A stretch of DNA of 64,000 nt from Ferrimonas aestuarii (GCF_005116665.1 NZ_SWCJ01000001.1:62001-126000), one strand, 5' to 3'. Counted from the stretch's first letter, positions 9,371 to 19,898 are shown. Made by a program: numbers and translations. Notes: a model not told the origin generated them from the sequence alone.

Positions 9371-9865
9371 ATGAGTGAATTACGAGCAGCCGTGGCTGAT
9401 ACCACCGAAGGTGAAGACAAGGTATTACAGTGGGTGACGTTCCATCTGGACAACGAAACCTACGGTGTGAATGTGATGCAGGTTCGAGAGGTTCTGCGCT
9501 TTAGTGATATCGCTCCAGTTCCTGGTGCGCCTCACTACGTGCTGGGCATCATTAACTTGCGTGGTAACGTGGTTACCGTAATCGATACCCGTTCACGCTT
9601 CGCGCTTCCGCAAGCGGATGTGACTGACACTACTCGTATTGTGATTATTGAAACCGAAAACCAAGTGGTTGGTATTTTGGTTGATAGTGTTGCCGAAGTG
9701 GTTTACCTCAAATCGTCTGAAATCGACACTGCTCCTAATGTGGGCACAGAAGAAAGCGCTAAATTTATCCAAGGCGTAAGCCATCGCGATGATGAGTTGC
9801 TGATTTTGGTTGATCTGAACAAACTGCTGACCGACGAAGAGTGGCAGGAGATCTCCGAACTGTGA
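9371..9865 (+). CDS. cheW: Chemotaxis adaptor protein CheW
   Basis: Couples chemoreceptors to CheA. A complete CheW domain is visible: WVTFHLDNETYGVNVMQVREVLR, then IAPVPGAPHYVLGIINLRGNVVTVIDTRSRF. 164 aa. AAGGAG at 9356-9361, overlapping the end of parP, is well placed for ATG 9371. Last classical che gene of the operon. Confidence 0.96.
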   Translation: MSELRAAVADTTEGEDKVLQWVTFHLDNETYGVNVMQVREVLRFSDIAPVPGAPHYVLGIINLRGNVVTVIDTRSRFALPQADVTDTTRIVIIETENQVVGILVDSVAEVVYLKSSEIDTAPNVGTEESAKFIQGVSHRDDELLILVDLNKLLTDEEWQEISEL

Positions 9866-10281
9866 TCGCCTGGATTCTCGCTGCCGTCGCATCAGCAGTG
9901 AGCCTTGCTGCCTTTTGGTTTGCCTGGTCGAGTCGCAAGCAGGTGGAGCAGGTCGATAGGCGCTGTGAAGCCTTGACGCTGCTACTCAAAGAGGGCGACC
10001 GACAGCGAGATTCTTTGCGTCGTGAGCTCAATGAGCTTCGCAGTGGAGCCTTAGGGGTCGGGCGCAAAGTAAAAGCGTTAGAGGAGAGGCTGTCTTTGAC
10101 GCAAGCTCGTCAAGATGAACTTCAGCATAACGATCCCGATGCTCGTTTGTACAGTCGTGCCATGAAAATGGTGGAACTGGGAGCCGGCGTCGAGGAGATT
10201 GTTAGCGAATGTGAGATCCCCATGGCTGAAGCTCAGTTGTTGGTGACCTTGCACAAAGCGCCAAAAAAATCAGCAAATTAA
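9862..10281 (+). CDS. DUF2802 family membrane-anchored protein
   Basis: Single N-terminal membrane segment (IAWILAAVASAVSLAAFWFAW), then a coiled coil (residues about 27-85) and a small C-terminal helical region with a helix-turn-helix look (VEEIVSECEIPMAEAQLLVTL). This fits the DUF2802 family often found after cheW in polar flagellar operons; its function is unknown. I place the start at GTG 9862, which overlaps the cheW stop as GTGA, with AGGAG at 9846-9850. The gene ends at the operon terminator. Confidence 0.85.
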   Translation: MIAWILAAVASAVSLAAFWFAWSSRKQVEQVDRRCEALTLLLKEGDRQRDSLRRELNELRSGALGVGRKVKALEERLSLTQARQDELQHNDPDARLYSRAMKMVELGAGVEEIVSECEIPMAEAQLLVTLHKAPKKSAN

Positions 10282-10309
10282 AAAAGGGGAGCAGTAGCTC
10301 CCTTTTTTG
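10281..10309 (+). terminator. Intrinsic terminator of the flagellar/chemotaxis operon
   Basis: GGGAGC at 10287-10292 pairs with GCTCCC at 10297-10302 around an AGTA loop, flanked by A and T runs. It overlaps the DUF2802 stop codon. Confidence 0.9.
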
Positions 10310-10478
10310 TACTAGTTCGAAAAAACCTATCCCATCTCGAGCTGTGGCCTTAGCGATAAAAACCTTGTATGGCTGTGCCAGGCTTGGACTAGCCCATTTT
10401 AAATGGCGATACCTCTCGGTTTACTTTGGTTGTTCCCTTCATATGCTTGTGCCAATCTTGCTCGGCAATAGAGGTCGA

Positions 10479-10685
10479 ATGGAATCGATTATGCAGGGTA
10501 ACGGCAAGGGGCGGTTATTAACGACGCTTTCGTTAATGGTGATGGCAGTGATGCTGCTTCAGAAGCATTATGACAGCAGTCAGTTGCAGCAGCAGTTATA
10601 TCAGTTGGAGCTGGAGCTGGAAACGACTCAACGTCAACTACAGCGGCTGCAGACGTTAAATAATGTGGCTGGAAAGGTTAGGTAG
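10479..10685 (+). CDS. Small single-pass membrane protein with coiled coil
   Basis: Unrecognised. From ATG 10479 (GAGG 4 bases upstream) it encodes 68 aa: a short basic N-terminus, one hydrophobic segment (TLSLMVMAVMLL) and a Gln/Leu-rich coiled coil to the end. The frame is open further upstream, but those residues look non-coding and lack a ribosome site. ATG 10491 is another possible start. It lies alone between the che terminator and a convergent gene. Confidence 0.5.
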   Translation: MESIMQGNGKGRLLTTLSLMVMAVMLLQKHYDSSQLQQQLYQLELELETTQRQLQRLQTLNNVAGKVR

Positions 10686-10689
10686 AGTC

Positions 10690-10714
10690 GCCCCTCTTGC
10701 GCGTCAAGAGGGGC
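10690..10714. other. Perfect hairpin between convergent genes
   Basis: GCCCCTCTTG (10690-10699) pairs with CAAGAGGGGC (10705-10714). There is no T run on either side, so it is a weak or factor-assisted terminator or an RNA end-stabilising hairpin for the two converging genes. Confidence 0.5.
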
Positions 10715-10728
10715 TGAGTAATGCCTAG

Positions 10729-11328
10729 TTAACCGACGTAGGCGGGGCCGAAGCCGAGATTCCATAGAATCACCGTCGATGCAAGGATGCCGACCAATAG
10801 CACCAGTCCACAGGTAACCAGTGAGCTGGCGTAGATGAAGCCTCGCTCCTCCGGGATGTTCATGATGATTGGCACACCGGAATAGAGCAGATATACCGAG
10901 TAGGCGATGCCTGCTAACCCCACCATCATCACAAACCACAGCTCTGGATAGAGGGTTGCAAATCCCACCATAAACAGTGGCGTTGCGGTGTAGGCGGCCA
11001 GTTCAACCGATTGGGTGAAATCTGGTGTGGCACCGAAGGTTTTTGCCATCCAATGAGATAGATAGGCCAGTAGGAAAACTCCAGCAATCAGAGCAAAGTA
11101 CATGGCAAATGCCATCTTTACCGCGCTGCTCTGGGTGAGTTTGATGGGCTCGCCGGCACCGATGCTCCAGCCAATGTAGCTGCTGGCAAAGAAACCACAA
11201 ATCGATGGTATTAATGCGATGACCAGAATGTGCGTCAGACTCGCACCCATGCCTTCATGGGTACGCTCAATATCCTGCCATTCTTGGCGTGGATGGGCAT
11301 AAAGGCCCCATAAGTGATTGAGTATCAT
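10729..11328 (-). CDS. YIP1-family inner membrane protein
   Basis: 199 aa with about five hydrophobic segments. The opening (HLWGLYAHPRQEWQDI) and layout match bacterial Yip1-domain proteins. Conserved Pro/Gly turns such as AYTATPLFMVG support this. Function unknown. Transcribed alone, convergent with the small membrane protein gene; lpxH upstream is a separate unit 154 bases away. Confidence 0.8.
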   Translation of the reverse strand: MILNHLWGLYAHPRQEWQDIERTHEGMGASLTHILVIALIPSICGFFASSYIGWSIGAGEPIKLTQSSAVKMAFAMYFALIAGVFLLAYLSHWMAKTFGATPDFTQSVELAAYTATPLFMVGFATLYPELWFVMMVGLAGIAYSVYLLYSGVPIIMNIPEERGFIYASSLVTCGLVLLVGILASTVILWNLGFGPAYVG

Positions 11329-11482
11329 AGTTATTATCCCCTGCTAAACGTTGCTTTAGGCTAGTCGTCGATACTTCAGACGATACAACTACTTACCCTT
11401 CTAGTTATTAGGGAATATCGTCCTCGAGTCAAGGGGGAAATTGATCTGCGTCACAAAAATGCTGAGTGGTTGACTAGCGCGA

Positions 11483-12241
11483 TCAGCTTTTGGGTAACGC
11501 TTGGCTGGAGAGTTTGCAGGACTCAGGCGTGATCAATAGCACGCTGTCTTGATGGTACCAGTCGCCGACCACAACTCGTTGTAGACCCTCTGGTAGCTCA
11601 TGAATATAGGGTTTGTGGGTATGACCGTGGATCATACGAACGGTCTGACTTTGCTTTAGTAGCCGCTCTACTGCAGAAGGGGTCACGTCCATGATCGACA
11701 TCGATTTGGTTTGCGTGTGCTGTTTACTTTTATTGCGGGCACGACGAGCTAAATTCTGACGCAGCTTTAAAGGGAGGGATAACAGCAGTAAACGGAACCA
11801 AGGTTTGTTTCGCAAGCGCCGGAAGCGTTGATAATCGAGATCCTCGGTACAGAGGCTATCGCCGTGCAGGATCACCGTGGGAGTGCCGTAAAGGTTCACC
11901 GTGTCCACTTCGGGCAGCAGGGTCATGCCGCAGCGCTGGGCATAATCGGCGCCAAGTAGAAAGTCTCGATTGCCCTGAATGTAGAAGATCGGCGTGCTTT
12001 GAGCGGCTTGGTGAATCAGTGCGGCCACATGGCGATTGAAGGGAGTGAGGTTATCGTCGCCAATCCAGGCTTCAAACAGATCCCCGAGAATGTAGAGAGC
12101 GTCAGCGCCAGGAACTTCGCTTACGAGGAATCGCTCGAACGCTTGGGTGATGTCAGGGCGCTCATCTGAGAGATGGAGATCGCCAATAAACAGAGTGCGA
12201 GGGCCGTCATTGACGACCCTCTGAAGATTATCAGTCTTCAA
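11483..12241 (-). CDS. lpxH: UDP-2,3-diacylglucosamine hydrolase LpxH
   Basis: Lipid A pathway calcineurin-like metallophosphoesterase. Metal-binding motifs are visible in order: [23 protein letters not shown] and HGHTH. No ATG or GTG lies before the first motif; the only plausible start is TTG 12241, which overlaps the ppiB stop by 11 bases, so translation is probably coupled to ppiB. This gives about 16 residues ahead of TLFIGDLHL, a little longer than the E. coli protein. 252 aa, cytoplasmic face of the inner membrane. Confidence 0.93.
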   Translation of the reverse strand: MKTDNLQRVVNDGPRTLFIGDLHLSDERPDITQAFERFLVSEVPGADALYILGDLFEAWIGDDNLTPFNRHVAALIHQAAQSTPIFYIQGNRDFLLGADYAQRCGMTLLPEVDTVNLYGTPTVILHGDSLCTEDLDYQRFRRLRNKPWFRLLLLSLPLKLRQNLARRARNKSKQHTQTKSMSIMDVTPSAVERLLKQSQTVRMIHGHTHKPYIHELPEGLQRVVVGDWYHQDSVLLITPESCKLSSQALPKS

Positions 12242-12725
12242 TTTTGGCGCTCTCGATTACCACTGATTCCAGCGGTACATCTTGATGCATGCCGTGGTTA
12301 CCGGTTTTCACGCCTTTGATTTTCTCAACCACGTCCATACCTTCAACCACTTTACCGAATACGCAGTAACCCCAACCCTGCATGGATTCATTTTTGAAAT
12401 CCAGGAAGGTGTTGTTGTTCACGTTAATAAAGAACTGAGCGGTGGCTGAGTGTGGATCTGGAGTACGGGCCATGGCGATGGTGCCAGTTTCGTTAGACAG
12501 GCCGTTGCTGGCTTCGTTCTTGATGCCTTCGCCATTGTCTTTTTGCTGCATATCAGGGGTGAAGCCACCACCTTGAATCATGAAGCCATCGATTACACGG
12601 TGGAAGATGGTGTTGTCGTAGAAACCTTCTTTAACGTAGTTCAAGAAGTTTTCTACTGTGATAGGGGCCTTATCAGCATACAGCTCCAGCTTGATGTCGC
12701 CGAAGTTAGTGGTCAATGTCACCAT
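12231..12725 (-). CDS. ppiB: Peptidyl-prolyl cis-trans isomerase B (cyclophilin)
   Basis: Cytoplasmic cyclophilin of 164 aa with no signal peptide. Catalytic signature [13 protein letters not shown] and ATAQFFIN are present. GAGG lies 8 bases before the ATG. Pairing with lpxH is conserved in enterobacteria and relatives. Divergent from cysS across 191 bases. Confidence 0.95.
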   Translation of the reverse strand: MVTLTTNFGDIKLELYADKAPITVENFLNYVKEGFYDNTIFHRVIDGFMIQGGGFTPDMQQKDNGEGIKNEASNGLSNETGTIAMARTPDPHSATAQFFINVNNNTFLDFKNESMQGWGYCVFGKVVEGMDVVEKIKGVKTGNHGMHQDVPLESVVIESAKIED

Positions 12726-12916
12726 GGGAGGGACCTCGTTATGGATTGATTGTGGAATAGTACCCTAACTCGTTGAAGCTAGGAAGGTGAAGCCTGAGCG
12801 CCTGCCTTGTAACTAACCGACAAAAAGCCAATTTCCGGCCTTTCTCTAGCAGTGAGTCGTGATAGACTACAAGTTCGCAATTTTAAGCCGTATCAAAGAG
12901 TATAACGAGCGTATCG

Positions 12917-14290
12917 ATGCTAAAGATATTTAACACCCTGACCCGACAGAAAGAGACTTTTACCCCAATCGTAGCCAATAAGGTTGGCATGTATGTGTGT
13001 GGGGTAACCATCTATGACTACTGTCACATCGGTCACGGTCGTACCTATGTGGCATTTGATATTGCGGTTCGTTACCTGCGCTCTCTGGGTATGGACGTTA
13101 CTTACGTACGTAACATCACCGATGTGGATGACAAAATCATTCGCCGCGCCGCAGAGAATGGCGAGAGCTGTGAAGCGTTGGTGGCCCGCTTTACCGAAGC
13201 CATGTACCAAGACTTTGATGCTCTGGGGCTACTGCGTCCAGACATCACGCCAACGGTAACTGGTCACATGGGCGAGATCATCGCCATGATCGAGACCTTG
13301 GTGAACAAGGGCCATGCCTATGTGTCTGATGCTGGTGACGTTTGGTTTGAAGTAAAAACCTTTGACGATTATGGCAAGCTGTCCAAGCAAGATCTGGAGC
13401 AGCTGCAAGCTGGCGCTCGAGTGGATGTGGAAGAAGCTAAGCGTAACCCAATGGACTTCGCCCTGTGGAAGAGCGCTAAGCCCGGTGAGCCGAGCTGGGA
13501 TTCCCCGTGGGGTAAAGGCCGTCCAGGTTGGCACATTGAGTGTTCTGCAATGAATGAGAAGCACCTAGGCAAGGTGTTTGATATTCATGGCGGCGGTTCC
13601 GATCTGATGTTCCCCCACCATGAAAACGAAGTGGCCCAAAGTTGCTGTGCCAATGACAACAACTACGTTAATTACTGGATGCACTCCGGTATGGTGCAGG
13701 TGAATAAAGAGAAGATGTCCAAGTCCTTGGGTAACTTCTTCACCATTCGTGATGTACTCAATGAATACAATGGCGAATCGGTGCGTTACTTCTTGCTGTC
13801 CAGTCACTACCGTAGCCAACTGAACTACTCGGAAGAGAACCTGGATCAAGCCCATGCCTCCATGGAGCGTTTGTACACCGCCTTGCGCGGGGCGCCAGAA
13901 GGTGGCGACGCGGTAGCAAGCTACATCGAGCGTTTCCAAGAGGCGATGAACGATGATCTGAATACTGCAGAAGCGGTATCGGTACTGTTTGACTTGGCTC
14001 GCGAGCTGAACATCGCCAAAGAGCAAGATCAGACTCTGGCCGCCAATTTGGCCGCCACCATTACCCACATCGGTGCGATTTTGGGTATTTTGCAGTCCGA
14101 TCCTGAGCAGTTCCTGCAGGGCGGCGGCGATGATGACGAAGTGGCTCAGATTGAGGCGCTTATTAAACAGCGTAACGACGCTCGAGCAGCCAAAGATTGG
14201 GGCAAAGCGGATGAAGCCCGTGATGCACTGACGGCCATGGGCATCGTGCTGGAAGATGGCGCTGGCGGCACCACTTGGCGCCGTAAGTAA
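12917..14290 (+). CDS. cysS: Cysteinyl-tRNA synthetase
   Basis: Class I synthetase. The HIGH motif is in [12 protein letters not shown] (about residue 34), the KMSKS loop in [11 protein letters not shown] (about 266), and zinc-ligand Cys/His residues are in [15 protein letters not shown] and HENE. 457 aa, normal for the family. Monocistronic, with its own terminator. Confidence 0.97.
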   Translation: MLKIFNTLTRQKETFTPIVANKVGMYVCGVTIYDYCHIGHGRTYVAFDIAVRYLRSLGMDVTYVRNITDVDDKIIRRAAENGESCEALVARFTEAMYQDFDALGLLRPDITPTVTGHMGEIIAMIETLVNKGHAYVSDAGDVWFEVKTFDDYGKLSKQDLEQLQAGARVDVEEAKRNPMDFALWKSAKPGEPSWDSPWGKGRPGWHIECSAMNEKHLGKVFDIHGGGSDLMFPHHENEVAQSCCANDNNYVNYWMHSGMVQVNKEKMSKSLGNFFTIRDVLNEYNGESVRYFLLSSHYRSQLNYSEENLDQAHASMERLYTALRGAPEGGDAVASYIERFQEAMNDDLNTAEAVSVLFDLARELNIAKEQDQTLAANLAATITHIGAILGILQSDPEQFLQGGGDDDEVAQIEALIKQRNDARAAKDWGKADEARDALTAMGIVLEDGAGGTTWRRK

Positions 14291-14312
14291 ATCGCGGTTA
14301 GCTACAAACAAG

Positions 14313-14339
14313 AAAGCCCGCATTGAGCGGGCTTTTTTG
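14313..14339 (+). terminator. Intrinsic terminator of cysS
   Basis: AGCCCG (14315-14320) pairs with CGGGCT (14328-14333), followed by a T run; A residues upstream make it potentially bidirectional with convergent folD. Confidence 0.9.
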
Positions 14340-14367
14340 TGTGCGATTTTTACTAATTGATGTCCAA

Positions 14368-15222
14368 TTAGCTATGGTACTGCTCGCAGGCAAATAGGGT
14401 GTTTTGCAGCAGGCAGGCGATGGTCATTGGGCCAACGCCACCGGGTACTGGGGTGATGTGGCCAGCACGTTCGCAGGCTTTATCGAACTCAACGTCACCC
14501 ACTAGCTTGCCCGTATCTAAACGGTTGATGCCGACATCGATAACGATGGCTCCGGGCTTAATCCACTCCCCAGGAATGAAGTTAGGCTTACCTACGGCCA
14601 CCACCAACAGATCCGCTTGCTCCACGTGATGGCGCAGATCTTGGGTAAAACGGTGGCAGGTGGTGGTGGTGCAGCCTCGCAGGAGCAGCTCCAGTGTCAT
14701 TGGACGTCCCACGATGTTGGAGGCGCCAACGATAACCGCGTGCATACCTTGGGTTTTCAGCCCCGTTGATTGCACCAGGTGCATGATCCCCAATGGCGTA
14801 CAGGGGCGCAGCACTGGGATTCGCTGCGCAAGACGACCGACATTATAGGGATGAAAACCATCCACATCTTTGTCAGGGCGAATGCGCTCAATAACAGTGG
14901 ATGAGTCTATGTGATCCGGCAGTGGCAGCTGAACTAAAATGCCGTCGATGCTGGGGTCTTCGTTAAGCGCATCGATGTGGGCAAGAAGCTCGGATTGAGT
15001 GGTGGAGGCGTCGAGGTCGACACTTTTGGATATAAAGCCAACCTGTTCGCAGGCTTTGCGTTTGTTGCCCACGTAGACTTGCGAGGCAGGATCTGCTCCA
15101 ACAAGTATTACGGCGAGCCCGGGGGCGCGAAGGCCTTGGTTAATGCGTTGTTCTACTTTGGTGGCGATGTTCTGCCTAATGGACGCGGCATGAGATTTGC
15201 CGTCTATTATTGATGCTGTCAT
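14368..15222 (-). CDS. folD: Bifunctional methylenetetrahydrofolate dehydrogenase/cyclohydrolase FolD
   Basis: Interconverts methylene-, methenyl- and formyl-tetrahydrofolate. Family motifs: [19 protein letters not shown] (catalytic Lys), [11 protein letters not shown] and [10 protein letters not shown] (NADP site), PGGVGPMT near the end. I take the ATG at 15222 (protein [12 protein letters not shown]), the conserved start with AGGGAAG upstream; an in-frame ATG at 15249 has no ribosome site. 284 aa. Convergent with cysS. Confidence 0.95.
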   Translation of the reverse strand: MTASIIDGKSHAASIRQNIATKVEQRINQGLRAPGLAVILVGADPASQVYVGNKRKACEQVGFISKSVDLDASTTQSELLAHIDALNEDPSIDGILVQLPLPDHIDSSTVIERIRPDKDVDGFHPYNVGRLAQRIPVLRPCTPLGIMHLVQSTGLKTQGMHAVIVGASNIVGRPMTLELLLRGCTTTTCHRFTQDLRHHVEQADLLVVAVGKPNFIPGEWIKPGAIVIDVGINRLDTGKLVGDVEFDKACERAGHITPVPGGVGPMTIACLLQNTLFACEQYHS

Positions 15223-15515
15223 CTCTACAAACTTCCCTTGTATGGCCATGGGTCACATTGATTTATCGACTCATAATGACTAGCGTAAAACTCCCAATTC
15301 TGCTTGGCTTTATGGGGTGGTAGGGCACCTAGCGTCGACATAAAGCGGATCTTATTTTGGGCGTTTTGGTCTGAATTCTGAGACGGAATAAATCGCAACC
15401 GATGTGAGATAGGTTGACGCTGGACGCATTTTGCCAGTAAACATCGGATATGTCATGATTTTAGTCGGTACGCGCTTAGGTTTTGCCCAAAAGGATCTAA
15501 ACTTCAAAAAAGTGA

Positions 15516-15544
15516 TTGACGACTTTGGTAACCATAGTTAATAT
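15516..15544 (+). promoter_or_regulatory. Sigma-70 promoter of the Pro-Arg-His tRNA operon
   Basis: TTGACG (15516-15521), a 17-base spacer and TAATAT (15539-15544), followed by a GC-rich discriminator, typical of stringently controlled stable-RNA promoters. It lies about 150 bases before tRNA-Pro. The stretch between folD and this promoter (15250-15515) shows no convincing gene. Confidence 0.75.
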
Positions 15545-15593
15545 TCGCCTCCGTTGAATCGCTGGGGCAACCTAAAGCGTGGTAACGAATTTG

Positions 15594-15660
15594 TCGATGA
15601 TTAGTGAAACCAAGTAGCTCATCTCGATTTTGGAATTAGCGGACCAGAGGAACCCTCTGG
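15594..15660 (+). pseudogene. Decayed tRNA-Pro-like copy in the tRNA leader
   Basis: Aligned with tRNA-Pro from position 15693, about three quarters of the first 41 bases match: acceptor 5' strand and D-arm (TGATTAG, GTAGC, CATCT), then an anticodon-arm remnant GGACCAGAGG. The anticodon stem no longer pairs and the 3' half is deleted or rearranged, so it cannot form a tRNA. Either a relic of a tandem duplication or a leader mimic of the tRNA. Confidence 0.6.
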
Positions 15661-15693
15661 GTAAAGATGCTAACCCAAGTAAAATAACCCTGT

Positions 15694-15770
<77 letters not shown>

Positions 15771-15802
15771 CTTTTTTAAGTACACCGGATAGGTTGTATT
15801 CT

Positions 15803-15879
15803 GCGCCCGTAGCTCAGTTGGATAGAGCAGCTGCCTTCTAAGCAGCTGGTCGCAGGTTCGAATCCTGCCGGGTGCGCCA
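15803..15879 (+). tRNA. tRNA-Arg (TCT)
   Basis: 77 nt. Acceptor GCGCCCG pairs with CGGGTGC; anticodon loop CTTCTAA gives TCT; CCA encoded. Second gene of the operon. Confidence 0.97.
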
Positions 15880-15888
15880 TATTTAGTG

Positions 15889-15964
15889 GTGGCTGTAGCT
15901 CAGTTGGTAGAGTCCCGGATTGTGATTCCGGTTGTCGTGGGTTCAAATCCCATCAGCCACCCCA
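15889..15964 (+). tRNA. tRNA-His (GTG)
   Basis: 76 nt. Acceptor GTGGCTG pairs with CAGCCAC; anticodon GTG in loop TTGTGAT; CCA encoded. Third and last gene of this operon. Confidence 0.97.
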
Positions 15965-15974
15965 TATTTAAGAT

Positions 15975-16003
15975 TAAAGCCCTGTTTATACAGGGCTTTT
16001 TTT
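15975..16003 (+). terminator. Intrinsic terminator of the Pro-Arg-His tRNA operon
   Basis: AAAGCCCTG pairs with CAGGGCTTT around a short loop, followed by a T run. Confidence 0.9.
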
Positions 16004-16122
16004 GTATCTGTCCGCCAGTCGATTTCATTGGCAATTCTCCATCTTTGCGCAATATTTCTCTGCTAATCTGCCAGCACTTTGTTAGCAGATATTGATCTTA
16101 TTCCTCCTTTGTAAACCCCGTC

Positions 16123-16151
16123 TCGACTCTGCTGATACCTATGGCTATAAT
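16123..16151 (+). promoter_or_regulatory. Predicted tig promoter with long leader
   Basis: TCGACT (16123-16128), 17-base spacer, perfect TATAAT (16146-16151). This would give a leader of about 205 nt before tig that contains a GGGGCTAGCCCC palindrome. The rest of 16004-16365 shows no gene. Confidence 0.6.
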
Positions 16152-16365
16152 GGCGCGTCCTACTATTGGCTTAGGCAGGTAGTGACAGGTACTCCATGGG
16201 GCTAGCCCCGGGTTTCGTAAAGCCCTTTGGACGAATTCCGAAGACGGAGATTTCGACCTGATTTCACTCCTGATACACGCGGCGTTTGATTTTTGTCGCG
16301 CACTATTTTTTGCTGATCTTAATGATGAGGTCGGCCACAAGAACACGAGTACTTGAGGTAACGTA

Positions 16366-17676
16366 ATGCAAGTTTCTTTAGAAACCCTTGAAGGCCTGGA
16401 GCGCCGCCTGACTATTACCGTTGAGGCTGCTGAATTTGAGCCTAAAGTCACTGACAAAATGAAGGCTGAAGCCAAGAACATCCGTCTGGATGGTTTCCGT
16501 AAGGGTAAAGTGCCTGTTTCTGTAATTAAGAAGCGCTACGGCAAAGCCATCCGTCAAGAAGCCATGGGTGAAACCATGCAGCAGAAATTCTTCGAAGCAG
16601 TAGTAGAGCAGAAGCTGAACCCAGCTGGCGCTCCTCGCTTTGAAGTTGTAAACAGCAAAGACGGTGAAGATCTGCAGTTTGCTGCTCTGTTCGAAGTTTA
16701 CCCAGAAGTTGAACTGCAAGGTCTGGCTGACATCGAAATCGAAAAGCCAGTTTGCGACGTAACTGACGCTGACGTTGACACCATGATCGAAACTCTGCGC
16801 AAGCAGCACGCAACTTTCGAAGCTGCGGATCGTGAAGCTGCTGACAGCGACAAAGTTAAGATGGACTTCGAAGGCTCCATCGACGGCGAAGTATTCGAAG
16901 GTGGCAAGTCTGAAGGTTTTGAACTGGTAATCGGTTCTGGCCGCATGATCCCAGGTTTCGAAGACGGCATCCTAGGTAAGAAAGCTGGCGAAGAGTTCAC
17001 CATCGAAGTGACCTTCCCAGAAGAGTACCACGCGGAAAACTTGAAAGGTAAAGCCGCTCAGTTCGCCATCAAACTGCACAGCGTAGAAGCCCAGGTTCTG
17101 CCTGAGCTGAACGATGAGTTCGTTGCTAAGTTTGGCATCGAAGAGGGCGGTCTGGACGCTCTGAAAGCGGAAATCCGTAAGAACATGGAGCGTGAACTGT
17201 CTCAAGCTCTGAAAGCGAAGGTAAAAGAGCAAGCTCTGGAAGGTCTGCTGAAGGCCAACGAGATCAACGTTCCTAAGCCACTGGTTGAAGGCGAAATCAA
17301 CGTTCTGCGTCAGCAGGCGATGCAGCGCTTCGGTCAGCAGCAAGCCAACAACATGCCTGAGCTGCCAGCTGAGCTGTTCACTGAGCAAGCTGAGCGCCGC
17401 GTACGCATCGGTCTGCTGCTGGGTGAAGTAATCAAGCAGAAAGAGCTGAAAGTAGAAGAAGAGCGCGTTGCAGCTCTGATCGACTCCATGGCGTCTGCAT
17501 ACGAAGATCCGAAAGAAGTTGTTGAGTACTACAACAACAACCAAGAGATGATGCAGAACATGCGTAACGTTGCCTTGGAAGAACAAGCAGTTGACGCCCT
17601 GATGGCGGATGCTAAAGTTTCTGAAAAGGAAGTGAACTTCCAAGAGTTCATGAATCAACAGCAGCCTACTGCCTAA
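16366..17676 (+). CDS. tig: Trigger factor, ribosome-bound chaperone/PPIase
   Basis: First chaperone to meet nascent chains at the ribosome exit. N-terminal ribosome-binding signature GFRKGKVP (about residues 44-51), a central FKBP-type isomerase domain (about 160-245), and a long helical C-terminal chaperone domain. 436 aa. It leads the tig-clpP-clpX-lon region as in most gammaproteobacteria. Codon use is strongly biased, as expected for an abundant protein. Confidence 0.97.
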   Translation: MQVSLETLEGLERRLTITVEAAEFEPKVTDKMKAEAKNIRLDGFRKGKVPVSVIKKRYGKAIRQEAMGETMQQKFFEAVVEQKLNPAGAPRFEVVNSKDGEDLQFAALFEVYPEVELQGLADIEIEKPVCDVTDADVDTMIETLRKQHATFEAADREAADSDKVKMDFEGSIDGEVFEGGKSEGFELVIGSGRMIPGFEDGILGKKAGEEFTIEVTFPEEYHAENLKGKAAQFAIKLHSVEAQVLPELNDEFVAKFGIEEGGLDALKAEIRKNMERELSQALKAKVKEQALEGLLKANEINVPKPLVEGEINVLRQQAMQRFGQQQANNMPELPAELFTEQAERRVRIGLLLGEVIKQKELKVEEERVAALIDSMASAYEDPKEVVEYYNNNQEMMQNMRNVALEEQAVDALMADAKVSEKEVNFQEFMNQQQPTA

Positions 17677-17682
17677 GTTGAT

Positions 17683-17711
17683 TTGACTTGGCCCTTGTGG
17701 CCAATCATATT
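17683..17711 (+). promoter_or_regulatory. Possible clpP promoter
   Basis: TTGACT (17683-17688), 17-base spacer, CATATT (17706-17711), 7 bases after tig. A transcript would start within or just before the hairpin at 17712-17745. Weak -10; tentative. Confidence 0.4.
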
Positions 17712-17750
17712 ATGGCTCGTATGGGATTGTTCTCATGCGAGCCATTTTGT
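17712..17750 (+). terminator. Hairpin terminator/attenuator between tig and clpP
   Basis: ATGGCTCGTATG (17712-17723) pairs with CATGCGAGCCAT (17734-17745), with one mismatch, followed by TTTGTT. It ends tig transcription and leaves a near-immediate ribosome site for clpP; partial read-through would couple the two genes. Confidence 0.75.
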
Positions 17751-17767
17751 TAGGAAACGGACTGAAT

Positions 17768-18385
17768 ATGCAGCACTTGCTTGAATCTCCACTCAATGCT
17801 CTGGTCCCTATGGTAGTGGAACAAACTGCCAAGGGAGAGCGTTCCTACGACATCTATTCTCGTCTTCTGAAAGAGCGAGTGATCTTCTTGACCGGTCAGG
17901 TTGAAGATCACATGGCCAACCTGGTGGTTGCCCAGTTGCTGTTTTTGGAGTCTGAGAATCCAGATAAAGACATCTATCTGTACATCAACTCTCCGGGCGG
18001 TTCGGTAACAGCGGGTATGTCGATCTACGACACCATGCAGTTCATTAAGCCGGATGTGAGCACCGTGTGCATGGGGCAAGCGGCCTCGATGGGCGCCTTC
18101 CTGTTAGCAGGTGGAGCCAAAGGTAAGCGCCATGTTCTGCCGAATTCTCGAGTGATGATTCACCAGCCTCTGGGCGGCTTCCAAGGCCAAGCCTCAGACA
18201 TCGCGATTCACGCTCAAGAGATCATTGGCATCAAGCAGAAGCTGAACCTGTTGCTGGCGGAGCACACTGGCCAACCGCTAGAAGTAATCGAGCGTGATAC
18301 CGATCGTGACAACTTCATGAGCGCAAAAGACGCGGTCGAGTATGGTTTGGTGGACTCTGTTCTAACCAAGCGCGGCGCAGAATAA
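17768..18385 (+). CDS. clpP: ATP-dependent Clp protease proteolytic subunit
   Basis: Serine protease that forms the ClpXP/ClpAP chamber. Catalytic Ser in [11 protein letters not shown], His in VMIHQPLGG and Asp in [10 protein letters not shown] are all present. I choose ATG 17768 (205 aa) because an upstream in-frame ATG at 17735 lies inside the terminator stem; AGGAAACGG precedes the chosen start. Confidence 0.95.
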   Translation: MQHLLESPLNALVPMVVEQTAKGERSYDIYSRLLKERVIFLTGQVEDHMANLVVAQLLFLESENPDKDIYLYINSPGGSVTAGMSIYDTMQFIKPDVSTVCMGQAASMGAFLLAGGAKGKRHVLPNSRVMIHQPLGGFQGQASDIAIHAQEIIGIKQKLNLLLAEHTGQPLEVIERDTDRDNFMSAKDAVEYGLVDSVLTKRGAE

Positions 18386-18599
18386 TCCTCAAACCGCTAT
18401 CTACTCAAGGTGACTGATAAAGTCAGGCCGTTGGAATATTAAACATTTCTTCGGCTTGTGGCGCCTTTCTATAAGATGCTACTGTCATAGGTAGACACAT
18501 TGAGTAAATATTTGTTTGTATAGGTTTAAAGCAAAGCTAGCTATAGTGGCGTACACTTAGGTGTGGTCTTCAAGCTAAGTACAGCGACGAGGTAGCTGA

Positions 18600-19880
18600 A
18601 TGAGTGATATTTCAAAGGGCGACGGCGAAAACAGCAAACTTCTGTATTGTTCTTTCTGTGGAAAGAGTCAGCACGAAGTTCGTAAGCTGATCGCGGGCCC
18701 TTCTGTTTATATCTGTGATGAGTGTGTCGATCTCTGTAACGACATCATTCGTGAAGAGGTAAAAGAGCTAATCCCGAAACGGGACAGTGACAGCTTGCCG
18801 ACCCCTCACGAAATTCGCGCTCATCTGGATGACTATGTAATTGGCCAAACTCAGGCGAAAAAGGTGTTATCGGTAGCGGTGTATAACCACTACAAGCGCC
18901 TACGTCACGGTGGTGACAACGCTGAGGTTGAGCTGGGTAAAAGTAACATTTTGCTGATTGGTCCAACTGGCTCAGGTAAAACCCTGCTGGCTGAGACCCT
19001 AGCGCGCCTTCTGGACGTGCCATTCACCATGGCAGACGCCACCACCCTGACCGAAGCGGGTTACGTGGGTGAGGATGTGGAAAACATCATCCAGAAGCTG
19101 TTGCAAAAGTGCGATTACGACGTTGAGAAAGCGCAGCGCGGTATCGTATATATCGACGAGATCGACAAGATCAGCCGTAAGTCCGATAATCCATCCATCA
19201 CCCGAGATGTCTCCGGTGAGGGGGTTCAGCAGGCACTGCTGAAACTTATCGAAGGTACGGTTGCTGCAGTACCACCTCAAGGTGGTCGTAAGCATCCTCA
19301 ACAGGAGTTCCTGCAGGTTGATACCTCCAAGATCCTGTTTATCTGTGGCGGTGCATTTGCTGGCCTAGATAAGGTGATTGAGCAGCGAGCTCTGACTGGA
19401 ACCGGCATCGGTTTTGGTGCAGAGGTGCGTGGCAAGAATGAAAACCAATCCCTAACCGAGACCTTTAAGCAAGTTGAGCCTGAAGATCTGGTGAAGTACG
19501 GTTTGATTCCTGAATTTATCGGTCGTCTTCCTGTGGTTGCCACCTTGGGCGAGCTGGATGAAGACGCGTTGATTCAGATCTTGCAAGAGCCTAAGAACTC
19601 TCTGACTAAGCAGTATGGCGCTTTGTTTGCGCTGGAAGATGTTGAGCTTGAGTTCCGTGACGACGCCTTGCGCGCCATTGCTGGTAAAGCGATGGATCGT
19701 AAGACCGGTGCTCGTGGCCTGCGCTCCATTGTGGAAGCGGTGTTGCTCGATACCATGTATGACCTGCCTTCCATTGATAATGTCAGCAAAGTCGTTATTG
19801 ATGAGTCAGTGATTAAAGGGGAATCTGCCCCAATCATGATCTACGAAGGGAATGATGCTCAGGCGGCTTCCGCCGAGTAA
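18600..19880 (+). CDS. clpX: Clp protease ATPase subunit ClpX
   Basis: AAA+ unfoldase that feeds substrates to ClpP. N-terminal C4 zinc domain (CSFCGKSQ...CDEC), Walker A GPTGSGKT, Walker [11 protein letters not shown], the GYVGEDVE pore loop and the IGF loop (TGIGFGAEV) that docks on ClpP. 426 aa. A 214-base gap separates it from clpP; no clear promoter was assigned there. Confidence 0.97.
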   Translation: MSDISKGDGENSKLLYCSFCGKSQHEVRKLIAGPSVYICDECVDLCNDIIREEVKELIPKRDSDSLPTPHEIRAHLDDYVIGQTQAKKVLSVAVYNHYKRLRHGGDNAEVELGKSNILLIGPTGSGKTLLAETLARLLDVPFTMADATTLTEAGYVGEDVENIIQKLLQKCDYDVEKAQRGIVYIDEIDKISRKSDNPSITRDVSGEGVQQALLKLIEGTVAAVPPQGGRKHPQQEFLQVDTSKILFICGGAFAGLDKVIEQRALTGTGIGFGAEVRGKNENQSLTETFKQVEPEDLVKYGLIPEFIGRLPVVATLGELDEDALIQILQEPKNSLTKQYGALFALEDVELEFRDDALRAIAGKAMDRKTGARGLRSIVEAVLLDTMYDLPSIDNVSKVVIDESVIKGESAPIMIYEGNDAQAASAE

Positions 19881-19898
19881 TATTCATCTAGATTGTTG

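Noticed and set aside
15886..16095. 69-residue plus-strand frame starting at tRNA-His
   Set aside because: It begins within the tRNA and runs through its terminator; a known type of false gene call.
16098..16481. 127-residue minus-strand frame before tig
   Set aside because: It overlaps the tig start and leader in antisense and has no recognisable features.
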